Source: Leptasterias polaris (taxonomy: Eukaryota; Echinodermata; Asteroidea; Forcipulatida; Asteriidae). Taken from it: a DNA stretch of 64,000 bases. The stretch is taken from NCBI GenBank assembly GCA_037783415.1, contig JAZGTN010000121.1:434001-498000 (forward strand), written 5' to 3'. The number at the start of each line of letters is the position of its first letter. The stretch's first letter is position 1. Below the pieces are notes generated by a model. The model was not told the DNA's origin, made no database searches, and saw only the letters and a list, made by a program, of their open reading frames with translations. Both the position numbers and the translations under genes were made by a program. Shown one piece after another: positions 20,437 through 31,146 of the stretch.

Positions 20437-21485
20437 CTGTTAAAAAAATAATGTTAACAATGTTATCTATAGGGGGCCTATTAGCTTATTATACTCAGCT
20501 TAAAAAGTAATTATGGAATATGGCGGTACAAACAGTAGAGAATAGGACCTAATTTCATGGCAACACTAAGTTGCATGCTGCAAACCAATCTTTACTCACT
20601 TGGTTGGACAGCTGTGCTAGTTTTTTAAATTGAGTCAAAACCACAGCTTCGGCTTCATTCAGCCTCTATCAGCCTTTTTGAAGCCATATCATCGTGTAAC
20701 TTGGGGGGGGGGGCACGTGCCCCCACAATTGATGTCGGTGTACCCCCTTGAGCCCCTTAAAATGTTACCCTAGTAGCACACATTTTCCAAAGTGCCCAAG
20801 CCGGAGCCCAAGTGAAGCCATGTACAGTTTCACAAAGTCCACGCAAGTCAACAGTAAACCAACTGTGCAATGCATTTAAGCGATGAATTTTCTAATAAGA
20901 TTTTTCACTTACGTTAAGCAGTGCCATGAAATTGGGCCCAGGGACTAAACAGTTCTGGAGTGATGGTGGTTCCAAAATTAACTAGCCTGGCATTAATAAA
21001 ATTCTCATTGGACCATAGATAAACTGTGACAGAACGAGATTCTTGATTCTATTTCGTTGGAATAAATGATGGTCCCAGTATAGTACTGGGACGATAACAA
21101 TCAAAAGTTAAATATTGTGTATTTTCAAAACACAATCAGATTGCTTGACTGTAGGTTAGCGTAAAACACTTCACATAAGTACACATTGATGGTACAGTAA
21201 AAAAAAAATGGTATGTCATGTACAACTTGAACTAGTGTACTGATTTGTAATACACACCTAACATACATGTACATCCATCCATCCATCCATACACACTCTA
21301 TGTACAAAGTGTACGTGAATAATCATGTGTATCGTGCAATGCGGAAACGTGTACAAATAATGTACAACTTGTGATTTACTACTTAGTACTTGATAATTTA
21401 TGTAAAATTGCAACTTATAATATAATAATAGGCATACATATCATATAGGAAAACATTATTTCAATAATGTGCCTGTTTTGTAGGC

Positions 21486-21772
21486 TTACCATGCAGTGTT
21501 GAGAAGCCTATCATCAGTATTGGGGTTGGGTTTGTCTTGATCTGCTTCCTGCAGATCGCCGATGGGATTTTCTTGTGCTGCCAATAAATGGTTCAAAACG
21601 GTACGGCTCGACCTCTGCCAACCTCGACATGGTCTGAGTTTTCGTCCTGTCCCTCTTCCGGAGAGCTCCCCTGGTCACTTGAGCTGATATTACTTCAATC
21701 AGAAGTGCTTGATGGACAAGTCTCTTCTTCTTCGACACTGTATTGTTCCCACGAATCGCTACTTTCCGACAT
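21486..21772 (-). pseudogene. P2X7-type protein, first exon (broken)
   Basis: ATG at 21772 (minus), an acidic low-complexity N-terminus, a TGA after about 25 codons, then the EPYRFEPF motif in a shifted frame. Donor gtaagcc lies after ctgcatg. Upstream on the minus strand there is a CRE-like tgacgtca, consistent with a promoter. Confidence 0.6.
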
Positions 21773-21875
21773 TTTGGTAGCCGAGTTTCGTTATTTATAG
21801 ATGCTTTTTTGCATGTAAACTGTATACGATTGTGTGTGGGGCCGGGGCCGGGGGTAAACAAACCCGTCCGCACTA

Positions 21876-21883
21876 TGACGTCA
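21876..21883. promoter_or_regulatory. CRE-like palindrome tgacgtca
   Basis: Perfect ATF/CREB-type palindrome about 100 bases upstream of the P2X7-type first exon, in a locally GC-rich stretch. Function inferred only. Confidence 0.3.
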
Positions 21884-22069
21884 CAGTGCTGTTTTGATTC
21901 CTAGGCGCTTTAGGGGCTTTTCGTGAAACTCGGCGTCTTTGCCCAGTGTAACACTGATCAAAATGTGTTTTTTATTACATTATGACAACATTTTTATTGA
22001 GTTGCAATCATGAGTATGTCATCATTATACACTCATTTACCATTTTACAACAACAAAACAACATTGTCA

Positions 22070-22088
22070 ATTTCGTTCAAGTTGATCT
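22070..22088 (-). repeat. Right terminal inverted repeat
   Basis: Exact inverse of 18001-18019. Confidence 0.8.
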
Positions 22089-22370
22089 TTAAGCTTCTGG
22101 ATTGGAAGAGTGTTTTTCCAGATGAATAAAAAACCTGTCAGATGAAAATTGTAATTTTATTTCAAAACATGATGTTTGATTTATCATCATTCTTGTCATA
22201 CCATCCAACAAAGTTCTGATCAAAACATATAAGGGCTTATTTTAATTGAAAGAGAAATTTTATAGTTATTAAATTTGTTCATTTATTTATAGGAGGACTT
22301 TGTAACTTCATGTATAACAAAAACCCAAACCTACCCAACAATGATGAATTGACCAATGGGGCGGACTAAT

Positions 22371-22840
22371 TGTTTTGTTATGCAAATTTGTTTGTGAAAA
22401 CCGGGAGTATGTTCACGTGTCATGGTACGTTTCATGCCTTACCTCCCTGATTTAAATCTGTACAAACTTGGACCAGACTATTTGCCCATCCAGCCTCACT
22501 TTGGTTACACTTATTTAAATAGGAGTTTTACAAGACGGATGCCCAAAGTACCAACCACATGGAATTTTGTTTTGTTATGCAAATTTGTTTGTGAAAACCG
22601 GGGAGTATGGTCATGATATACGTTTCATGCCTTATCTTCTGAAACATTTTCTAATAAAATTGCCTCATCTTAAGCATTTATTTTTAGTGTTACACCCTAT
22701 CGTTTTTTAAAGAGATTTTGCAAATTCAGATCAAAAACAAAACTGTCCATGGGCAAAAAATTAATAATGAATACCTTTCCAATGAGAACGCCTATGTTTT
22801 GTTATGTAAATTTATTTGTGAAAGCCGTTGCAAGATCACA
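22371..22840 (+). repeat. Dispersed repeat copy B and short direct repeats
   Basis: 22448-22560 matches 17151-17270. The segment ttgttatgcaaatttgtttg occurs at 22373 and 22570 and, diverged, near 22798. Open frames here are repeat sequence. Confidence 0.7.
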
Positions 22841-23380
22841 TGACAGAAGCAACAGGTTGCCCCGCCATTTTTAAAGACAGACTGACTGCGTGAACACGTC
22901 TCTGTTCCTTATTCTCCAACAAACTTAAGTTTTTCCGAATTCTAAGAACACATCTTCCACACAAATGTGATGGTGAGTTGCTTATTTAATTGTGTAACGA
23001 TGATTTTGTTTCAAAGGTTTTTCGAAGAAACAAGCAAAGAATGGTTGGTGTGGGTATTTTCGGCACAATGTCAAAACTGAATGTATACCAAAAATTTCAT
23101 AGCCTTTTATTTTAGGGTGTGCATGTTCACAGATTTACACATAACTGAAGAAATGGTATTAAGATGATCGTGGTGGAAAACTTCGCTTGAGATATATTTG
23201 AAACATATGTGGACATATTTTTGACTGTATATGTTTTAGTTTTTGAGAAATCCAATGTTTGAAAATGGTATCAGCTAATGAATGTGATCAAATAAAGTCG
23301 TGGCCTTGGATGGTGGCCTATTTAGCCCCATTAATTATGCCAAAGTGTTTCTCCTGATGTTCACCTACCAATTCAGTTTA
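22841..23380. other. Intergenic, nothing recognised
   Basis: AT-rich, no exon-like segment or repeat that I can identify. Confidence 0.5.
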
Positions 23381-23384
23381 TTGC

Positions 23385-23610
23385 TGGAGTGACTCGTTTG
23401 GTGTATTTTATGAAATTATCAAGCACACCGGACTCAAGCTCTGGTGTTTCTGATCAGCAGAGTTTGGGTTTGAGTCCCGGTCGTGACACTTGCATTCTAG
23501 AAATTGACACTTTTGTTATTGCTTTAATTGTGCTTCGGGTGCAATGTCAATCTCTTGTATGTCCTTTTGGGAAAAGTTTCCGGAGCACGCCACCACCTTC
23601 TGGACGTTTT
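23385..23610 (+). mobile_element. tRNA-derived SINE
   Basis: Plus-strand head with tggagtgactcgtttggtgt and a B-box-like gggtttgagtcccggtcgtg, including the ctggtgtttctgatcagcag stretch shared (inverted) with the SINE at 5520-5815. The conserved central domain is absent, so this is a 5'-end copy or sub-family. Confidence 0.6.
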
Positions 23611-23864
23611 TTTTTTACCAATATACACCTGAGGGTGTATTCTATCGATAGGGTTAGTACCCCAAAATGTAAAATAAATAGTTTTCATAGGGGACCGATT
23701 CAAAAAGAAATTATTTTTAGTAAAATCCTAAAATTTGAAAAATAAAAAACACGCTTCTTTCCCCCTCTCCCCAGTCTTCTTTCCTCCTCCCCCCACTACC
23801 TCTCCCCATCATTCACTCACTCTGTGGAAGGAATTGAACATTTGCAAGCAAAAAATGCAATGTA

Positions 23865-23950
23865 CTTACCGGGAATTGAACCTGTATCAAGAGAGAACAA
23901 ATTATATGCACAAGAGCATAGCCTATTTACCACTAGGCTATGAGGGATTG
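23865..23950 (-). mobile_element. tRNA-like SINE head
   Basis: Minus strand: atagcctagtggtaaatag and acaggttcaattcccggta resemble A and B boxes of tRNA-derived SINEs. Body not delimited. Confidence 0.45.
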
Positions 23951-24165
23951 ATACCAAAATTGGTTTGATAGTTCTACAAATTTCTCCCATTACCTGTTTA
24001 GTAAAAGGTCATAATGAATATTTAATTTGCTATGAATATTAAAATCAGCAGTTATTGTCGAATAGTTTGCATAAACTGAATATTCAGGAGTTTATGAACT
24101 AAAACCTGCTTTGCATATTAGTCACGTGAAAGGTTCTTTTGGATTATTTCATTAGTACAAGTCAT

Positions 24166-24322
24166 GGGTAAGTTCATGTTCATAAGGGCAATATCGGGCT
24201 ATTATTTCCCTTTTTTGAATCATCCTTCAATGGGGGTATATGTTTGTAGCGGCAATAGTTATGATTATGTGGAATTTGGGCTATTATTTCCCTTTTTTGA
24301 ATCATCCTTCAATGGGGGTATG
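24166..24322 (+). repeat. Tandem duplication, two units
   Basis: The 40-base segment gggctattatttcccttttt plus gaatcatccttcaatggggg occurs at about 24197 and 24278, with diverged sequence between. Confidence 0.85.
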
Positions 24323-24664
24323 TTCATCACATCAAAGGCCACTGTATAGCTGGCTTACCCATTCCATAAATCAACAAGTCCTGGAGAATTTTCCAATGCG
24401 CATGAACGATGACCGACTCATTGGAGTATATTGCACATACCCGGACACACACACAGCAAGAAAACGAAAACAAAATGGTGTTTATTTTCGACGAAGCTTT
24501 TGCGATTTTCTGACGCCTTTTTAAGGCCTTTAGAATTGTTCAATTTTCCTGTTTTTTGCTGTATATATTCAGTTAACCCATCTTGACAGGTAAGACTAAA
24601 ATTTAGAGTAATCGGCCAGATATTGAGGGAGCTAGAGTGGTGGCGTGCTGCGGAATTTTAGCCC

Positions 24665-24830
24665 AAGGATATCAGGTTGGCTTAGTGGTTTCTGTCGCTG
24701 CCTTGCACCTCTCTTTGGACCCCAGTTTATAAATCCCAGAACTGAGCTCTGCATGTTGATTGGGTTTTCAGTCCCTACCTGATTGCATGGGTTTTCCCAA
24801 ATTAACCACTAGGAACCGATCATACTGAAA
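24665..24830 (+). mobile_element. tRNA-derived SINE
   Basis: tRNA-like head (ttggcttagtggtttctgtc, cccagtttataaatcccag) followed by gggttttcagtccctacctg and gcatgggttttccc, a body I recall from dispersed SINEs of deuterostomes. Family name uncertain. Confidence 0.5.
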
Positions 24831-24857
24831 ATTTGAAGTGAACCACAATTATTACAG

Positions 24858-24981
24858 GTGGAGTCATTGCTTCAAAAACCTTTGTGACATGTTATTGGAA
24901 AACCTGCACCAATACAGTGGAGATTCACTCCACAAAAATGGAATTGTCACCGAATCCCCACACACTCCTAGTGGTAAAACA
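24858..24981 (+). other. Possible exon, unrecognised
   Basis: Preceded by tattacag and followed by gtaaaac. One frame is open and reads HCFKNLCDMLLENLHQYSGD, helix-like. Its phase does not fit the exon at 25149, so it may belong to another transcript or be spurious. Confidence 0.25.
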
Positions 24982-25148
24982 TTCTCCCATCTCTTTTCTC
25001 ATGCGTACTGTTTGAAACCACAAGGTTTAAAGCAATTGCTTTGAGATTACCTTTCGGTGCCCTCTTATGGTCAAATTGTTGCTGCAATGGACTGAAAAAA
25101 CATCACAACACCTTTACAGAATATTGTTTTTAATTTGTTGACATTTAG

Positions 25149-25266
25149 TAGGCTAGCTACAGACACGCCATTGTTAGATGAAGTCTACCTCTCCAAAAGT
25201 AGGTGGGAATGCTTGATGAGAATGCAGCCCAGCTTCAAGATTCAACGATATCTTCTCCATCAGCAG
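25149..25266 (+). CDS. Unrecognised gene, exon a
   Basis: Acceptor gacatttag, donor gtaaatt. Encodes LLDEVYLSKSR and MQPSFKIQRYLLHQQ. It starts with the third base of a codon, so an upstream exon must exist. Ends in phase 0. Confidence 0.65.
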
Positions 25267-28200
25267 GTAAATTTAGGATTAACCTTTAATATAAGTTGAG
25301 ATGCATCAAGAGATTTGGGACAGTTTGGTAACTTCTAGACTGTAGGAAAATTATGTGAACATTTAGAAATAGTTTTTTTCTGGAGTAAAGGAAAGTTTAT
25401 TTGAAACATCAAGTCTAAAAAATCTGTAAAGGACAAGTGGTTGTTTAATGAAAAAAAAGTGTTCAAATCCACATGCAACTGCCATGCATTAATATAAGTA
25501 TTTAAATACATAACAAATATTTCTCTTATTTGTTGATTGTGAAAGATTTCATAATGGTTAATTTATGTAGTAATTGCATCAAGACTATAGAATATCATTT
25601 TGGTTTTACACTGATACATGTACATGTGCTGTATTCGTCGTTTTCCAAGTTCTAGACACAAATATGTAGGCCCATTGTCTAAATGAGTTATTTGAGTTGA
25701 CTGAGTAAACAGTGCTCAATTCTCATACATTGTGTCATGGTAAGACAAAAACTGCTAAAGATTAAATGTGGGACCAATAAATGAGATTGAAAAGGATCCC
25801 CTCAACCTACCCTTGAATTTTATTATTCGTAAATATTTTGAAACTAGCTAAAGTATTATTGTGTTCTTTGTTTGCATGATACAGTGAGGGTTGTCGTCTC
25901 CACAGAGATCTACTCATCAACCAAGTAGATGTCTGAGACCTGCAGTGACAACAATGAACAATGAGTCTGGTAAATGAACTGCTCTCTCCTTTATAAAAGG
26001 TAATGGAAACACCTAAATATTAAAACAGTTGTTAGTTTATAATCTGTCCTAGTTTACTTCATTAACCTTTAATGTCTTATCTGACTTTCAAAGGTAAAAA
26101 CAAATCACCAGGGGCGGATTCAGGATTTTTTAAACCGGGGGCACAACGGCGCAACCAGGATTTTGTATTAGAGGGTAAACCCAAGATGGGTGGGGTCCAG
26201 GGGCCGAGCCTTTGGCGTTCTGTGGGGTGAAAAATCAAGCCTCCATGTGCCTAAAACAGAGATATAGACACATTTTTATAGGAAATCAGATCCATATAAA
26301 TCTTCTAAGTTTACTGGAAACATTTCTGTAACATCGATGGTGGGGGTTCAGGGGCGAAGCCCTGGTGGGTTCCGGGGGCGAATCCCCCGGAAGCTCTGAT
26401 CTTTTGGCATATTGAGGGGTGAAAAACCAACCCTCCATGTGCCTAAAACAGAGAAATAGACACACTTTTATAGGAAATCAGATCCATATAAATCTTCTAA
26501 ATTTACTGAAAACATTTCTGTAACATCGATGGTGGGGGTTCAGGGGCGAAGCCCTGGTGGGGGTCCGGGGGCGAAGCCCCTCAGAAACTCTGTGCTTTTG
26601 GCATTTTGAGGGGTGAAAAACCAAGCCTCCATGTGCCTAAAACAGAGAAATAGACACACTCTTTTTGGAAATCAGATCCATATAAATCTAAGTTTACTGG
26701 AAAAATTTCTGTAACATTGATGGTGGGGTCAAGAGGTGAGGCCCCGGTGGGGGTCCATGGGGCGAAGCCCCCGGAAGCTCTGAGCTTTTGGCATTTTCAG
26801 GGGTGAAAAATCAGGCCTCTGTGTGCCTGAAACCGAGACTAGACACACTTTTTAAGCTCTTCTGATCCATACCAATCTTATTTTACTCAAAGAAAATGTT
26901 AATCCCACAAATCTCGCGTTTGGATCTGGTCGCTGCAATATCTGGTTTCATGCATATTCATTCAAAAAATATAGTTAGTCAAGCTTAATAGTGTAGTCTT
27001 TACACTTGAATGCCAGAACGACATGAAATATATTTATCCAGGACAAATTGGCACGTCAGGTTTCAAACGCTTATGTTATCGTGCAAATCTAAGCAATTAC
27101 AAGTGGCGTATCATAAAAGATTCATTTTGGCAGAAAGAAACAAATTTGATAGGCATAGGATGAAAAAGAAATCCATCCTGCCGCTGGGGGAAAAGACACC
27201 ACACACACTTGTGGCTAATTTTTAAGCAGGCAGATAGTAAAACAAAAAAAATTATATATATATATATATATTTTGTGTTTTTCAAATTTTACCCGGGGGG
27301 CACGTGCCCCTTGGGCCCCCCCCCCGCCTGGATCCGCGCCTGATCACTGCGTCTTATCTTTCGGTGCTCATTATCTGATTTAGATTGAGTTCAAATTAGG
27401 ATTATTACTATGTGAAATCGTACATTATACAGCAAAATAGTTCCTTTATTTCGTCCAGTGAAATTCTACATGTCACATTTTTCTTCTTTTTTTAAAATCA
27501 CACCAATGTCGGATGAAGTCTACCTCTCCCAAGGTAGATGCATGATGGGAATGCAGCCCAGCTTCAAGATTCAACGATATCTTCTCCATCAACAGGTACA
27601 TTTATGGAAATTGGATGAAAAGATGTTGGACACTTTGGTGATAGTATGGTTTATTAACAGAAATGTGTAAACATGTTTAAATTGATTTTCCCGGAGTTAG
27701 CCACTTATCGCTGGGCATTTGAATATCTGATTTCCATTGCATCAATAATCAAAAATGGTGGTCTGGCAAAGTTTGTTATAGAACTAAAGCAATGTAAAGC
27801 TAAATTTAGTCTATGTAAAAATCAATTTCAGTTTGTATGTGGGTTCTTCTTTTGGTAAGGGAGAAGAAAACCAATTTTGGTGCAAAATCACTCACCCAGA
27901 ACAAAACATCACACTGATCTGATGATCATTTCTTTAAAAAAACATTTTAAACAAGAAGTTTAAATACATTTTAAAGTCATAAAATTTAACTGTATGTTAA
28001 TTTTGCTTTTACAGAGCTAATAAAGCTGAAATTGGATCCACCAATCAACAAAGTGGATGTGTACATCACCCTTGCATTCAAAACGCTTCTTCTGGCAAAA
28101 AAAGGTAAAATTATAAACAAATGTGCAACTCAGTAATATCACCCCCCCCCCCTTGCATACAAAAGGCATTTTCTGCTTAACAAGATACAATTATTAACAC

Positions 28201-29668
28201 ATGTGCAGATCAGTAATATCAATCCCCCCCTTGCATACAAAAGGTATTTTCTGCTTAAAATATAAAATTATAAACGCATGTGCAGAGCAGTATGTCAACC
28301 ATGAATGCTTAGAAGGAAATTCCTGTCTTTTAGAAAGCCTTAATTTTCTTGTACAGGATGCAAAAGAGATATTAATATTGTTTGTAATAATACAGTTCTT
28401 ATAGATTGCACAAATCTTAGCAGCTTATTTAAGGTGCTGCACTTGTTTGTGTAATTGAAGAAAAGTACCCTTTGATATTTTGCAAGATTTTATGACAACC
28501 CTTTACTTAATGTTTAATCAGCACTTCAATCCGCCGGGTACAATATACTTTTTTTCTTTCTTGAAAATTAATCTTAAATTCCATCTCTTTTAAATTGTGT
28601 TATAGAATATCAGTATATACACATGCAGAACTCTACTTAAAGAATGATAAAGTTTTCAACTGGTTTACATTTCATAGTTCCACTACAATCATCTTTTACT
28701 ATTTCCTTTGAAAGCTTAAAAAACAGTAATGTTGAAGGACGTATACTTTCTGTTTATTAAAGTAAATATTTCTTTGACAAAATGTGTAACAGATTTAATT
28801 TGTTTGTATTTTGAAGGTGTGTCATCAGTAGATGTTTACCTGTCACAAAAAGGAATAGTCCAAGAACCTGCAAGTGTCTATCAAGTACCATACAACAGAC
28901 AGAGGTATGTATTAACCTTGTGGGTTTCACTAACAAAAAGTGGGCTGTTTTTGCAGCACTATACAAGCGGCACCCCTACGCCACATGCCACAACAATTTG
29001 AGGAATAATGCCGGCATCAGCCGAACTCAAATGAGTGGTTTTCCCTACAGATTAATAACAGATTTGAAAATTGAAAACATGTTCTTATTAACAAAACCTC
29101 TCATATAATTAATTAAGAATATTCTGTAAATTTGTATAAAATTTAAAAAAACATAAAAACTGTTCTTACTGTACTTTCTTGAAAACTGACAATTTGTAGA
29201 TCAAGTTATAATGATCTGAATCCGCTTTGCAATTTTTTTCTTTCTAAGTGTTATTTAAACTTAACACACGCTAGTATTTTGTACAAATATAAATCAAAGT
29301 TGTTTGACATTTTGTTCTTTTAAGCTGGCAAAGTTCAATTTGCAGTAACTGTTAAGAAATCAACAAGCGTTAAAGTACAAACCAACATTATTACCTCAAG
29401 TTACATTAGATTGGAATGTTGTTTAGATCTTTGAAATGATATGCTGAAGAACCATGGAGAATGTTGAACTTGACATGTTTTTGTTAATTCAAAACACTCA
29501 TCAATAAAGTTTTATTCAGAGGCAAATTGATACCGTGACCACCAGGGGAGGGCGTTTTTTCTGCTTTCCTATTTCCATGCACCCTAACATTTCACCTCTG
29601 TACAATTGTTTTCTTTAACCTTTCACAGCAATAGCAAGCTGATGTCCTACAACCAAAGAGTTAGATAA
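25149..29668 (+). CDS. Unrecognised multi-exon gene, 3' part
   Basis: Five segments with GT-AG borders join in one frame: 25149-25266, 25906-25969, 28015-28104, 28817-28904 and 29629-29668 (TAA at 29666). Every split codon is completed correctly, unlikely by chance. The C-terminal ~128 residues contain a loosely repeated motif: DEVYLSKSR, then KVDVYITLAF, then SVDVYLSQKG. The end is basic (KLMSYNQRVR). I do not recognise the family. No signal peptide or membrane segment is visible. 5' exons were not identified. A duplicate of the first exon is at about 27500-27595. An inverted-repeat element (26109-27341) occupies the second intron. Confidence 0.65.
25906..25969 (+). CDS. Unrecognised gene, exon b
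   Basis: Acceptor gtctccacag, donor gtaaatg. Short (64 bases), encoding HQPSRCLRPAVTTMNNES. Leaves one base, completed as Glu by exon c. Confidence 0.55.
26109..27341. mobile_element. Inverted-repeat element with G-rich tandem repeats
   Basis: Left end caggggcggattcagg and right end cctggatccgcgcctg are inverse with 14 of 16 matches, ends typical of a widespread hAT-like non-autonomous class. Flanks share atcac (just left of 26109 and from 27342), but no clean 8-base duplication was found. The interior carries a 191-193 bp tandem repeat and a (TA)n stretch at 27255-27271. Confidence 0.6.
26150..26880. repeat. ~192-bp tandem repeat, about 3.5 units
   Basis: The marker acatcgatggtggggg recurs at 26331, 26524 and 26714 (last diverged). 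Each unit has a G-rich part (ccgggggcgaagcccc type, able to form hairpins) and an AT-rich part with gaaatcagatccatataaat. Confidence 0.88.
27500..27595 (+). pseudogene. Duplicate of exon a
   Basis: About 95% like the end of exon a and open in the same frame (SDEVYLSQGR ... YLLHQQ), with a donor gtacat. I see no AG acceptor at its left border (tttttttaaaatcacacc), and it lies after exon b. Either an unused duplicate or an alternative exon with a hidden acceptor. Confidence 0.6.
28015..28104 (+). CDS. Unrecognised gene, exon c
   Basis: Acceptor tgcttttacag, donor gtaaaa. Encodes ELIKLKLDPPINKVDVYITL and ends TLLLAKKG. Two partial codons fit exons b and d. Confidence 0.65.
28105..28290. repeat. 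Tandem repeat with C-runs in intron c-d
   Basis: Units of about 70-80 bases with ttgcatacaaaaggyatttt, attataaac and cagtaatatca plus runs of 7-12 C. The first unit starts at exon c's donor. Confidence 0.8.
28817..28904 (+). CDS. Unrecognised gene, exon d
   Basis: Acceptor ttttgaag, donor gtatgt. Encodes SSVDVYLSQKGIVQEPASVY and ends with two bases (ag), completed to Ser by the next exon. Confidence 0.65.
28905..29628. other. Intron d-e, nothing recognised
   Basis: AT-rich intron without identifiable repeats. Confidence 0.5.
29629..29668 (+). CDS. Unrecognised gene, last coding exon
   Basis: Acceptor cctttcacag ends at 29628. Encodes NSKLMSYNQRVR and stops at TAA (29666-29668). No polyadenylation signal was placed with confidence. 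Confidence 0.6.
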
Positions 29669-30174
29669 TAGAACTGGAGGGCGTACCAAACCATGGGACA
29701 GGGTCCGACAAGAAGTATTTTTTGTCATTTAGAAAATGGTGCTCATGGTATGTCACAAATCACACACCAGTTCACAAGACCAACATTTTGTACAAGGAAA
29801 TTTGTATGTAACTTACCCATAAGGATTCGAACCCATGGTGGACAGCGCGTTCACGTTTGTGTAATTAAAATGTGCTCTTTCTAGTTCTATTAGACAACTC
29901 TAAGCCTATAAGTAACAAGTGTGTAGCTAAGACCTTTCCCTACATTCTTGGAAGCTTCAGAGTTTGTGGAGAGCAACTCATAATAGAAACATCAAATATT
30001 CTACACTTTGAGGATAAAACAACCAAACTGTTGTTGATTTTATAATTATAATGATGTCAAGTACTGAAGTATAGGACATCCTTAGTAACACCCTTAGCAA
30101 CAGTGGTAGCCCTAGCTGCCAACTAGGACACAGCCTTACATAAATGTTCTTGTAAAAAGTAAGTGCACCATTTG
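29669..30174. other. 3' flank, partial tRNA-like sequence
   Basis: Contains a minus-strand tRNA-like fragment near 29815-29850 (accatgggttcgaatcctta). Nothing else recognised. Confidence 0.4.
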
Positions 30175-30370
30175 CAGACCTGCCAACCTTGTAATTTTTT
30201 TTTGAGTACCACATTAGCGCGGCGGCAGTAAAACCAGAAGCCCGTGCACGGCGGCAAACCCAGAAGCCCAATCAGAAAAACTAAATAAACAGTTCGACTG
30301 TTGGCACTGTATGTTCCAATTGCCTAGATCATAGATGCTAAACTCAAGTGGCAAAAAGTTGTAAAAAAAA

Positions 30371-30403
<33 letters not shown>

Positions 30404-31140
30404 TAAAATTTTTGACTGATTTCTATTCCAATAACATATATTAATTACTATGAAAAGTACTGTTGAACAATGTTCCTAAATTCTTAGTAACTTACTCGGC
30501 ATGCAAGTAACGACAATAATAATGCGAAAGGTTTCACTCTTTTCTTTGGTTGCCCAGTAAACGGACAAACGAAAGCCTACCGTAGAATTTTCCAGTTCCA
30601 CATCAATTCATCATTTGTTTCTCTTATAAAAAGATCACAGGCCATTAAATTCCCATTATTCTCCCCTAATGGAAGTAAAACTAACAGAAACGATGTATAA
30701 ATCTGACACTTCGATCGGCGTCCATGTTATTCACACGGCGATGCCGAACACGTGCGTTGTGTGCATGTACATCCATGCATATGGCCATACAATGTACTGT
30801 AAAAGATTGACCGAAACTGGATTGCGCCATTCCCACCCCCTTTGTTACGCATTGGTTTATTACTTTTCCAGCGGGAGTAAGAATTTAAAATATAGTTCTA
30901 GGCACAACCTCTTTTTTATCGAAGTGCATAATAATCACTCAGATGCAGGGTGTCTTTGTTCGGTTGTTTTTGCACTTGGGGTCGAACGAATGACAGTTGA
31001 ATAAATTGAGAACAAAATTGTCTGTTCGTGTTGCGGATTTTAACAGACGCGATTTAGATTTTGCGTCTTTTGCGTACTTTCTGCATATATTTCGTACCAC
31101 CGTACTCAGATGTGAAAATGCGTACAGGTTGGCAGGTCTG
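30175..31140. mobile_element. 966-bp inverted-repeat element, 6-bp target duplication
   Basis: Ends cagacctgccaacct (30175-30189) and aggttggcaggtctg (31126-31140) are perfect inverses. The 6 bases catttg lie directly outside each end (30169-30174 and 31141-31146). The interior has a (TAA)n run at 30368-30400 and short frames without recognised homology. Non-autonomous DNA transposon; family not assigned because 6 bp is unusual for hAT (8) or P-like (7-8). Confidence 0.75.
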
Positions 31141-31146
31141 CATTTG

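Larger units (their letters stand above)
19725..21772 (-). pseudogene. P2X7 C-terminal-type zinc-domain protein, three exons, broken
   Basis: The family's domain is the cysteine-rich cytoplasmic 'ballast' domain of the P2X7 receptor, which in invertebrates also occurs in stand-alone proteins. Exon 1 (21486-21772) encodes an acidic Ser/Glu-rich start (MSESSDSWEQY) and then EPYRFEPF in another frame. Exon 2 (20218-20436) holds CSFGNC, ICCKE and CISTHNWFEAVC. Exon 3 (19725-19875) holds RWCWGYLGR, VPLPSCVMEAIRR and PNGQYKGFLYP, then stop. Splice sites are intact. Breaks are an in-frame TGA and a frameshift in exon 1, and a frameshift plus stop near the end of exon 2 (SAYLQY*AYYG). No channel part is present. 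Confidence 0.72.
18001..22088. mobile_element. 4.09-kb unit with 19-bp perfect inverted ends, THAP and P2X7-type genes
   Basis: The first 19 bases (agatcaacttgaacgaaat) recur in exact inverse at 22070-22088. Inside are a broken THAP gene reading inward from the left and a broken P2X7-type zinc-domain gene reading inward from the right. Known DNA transposons with THAP domains (P-element and Kolobok-like groups) make a mobile element likely. I could not see a target-site duplication or a transposase catalytic domain, so the element may be internally deleted or the match fortuitous; 19 exact bases makes chance unlikely. Confidence 0.55.

Noticed and set aside
18001..22088. Target-site duplication for the THAP/P2X7 unit
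   Set aside because: Bases outside the 19-base ends (tattttat and ttaagctt) do not match; no duplication can be claimed.
26990..27230. 71-codon frame MPERHEIYLSRTNW... as a gene
   Set aside because: It lies inside the non-autonomous inverted-repeat element and shows no recognisable domain or conservation cue.
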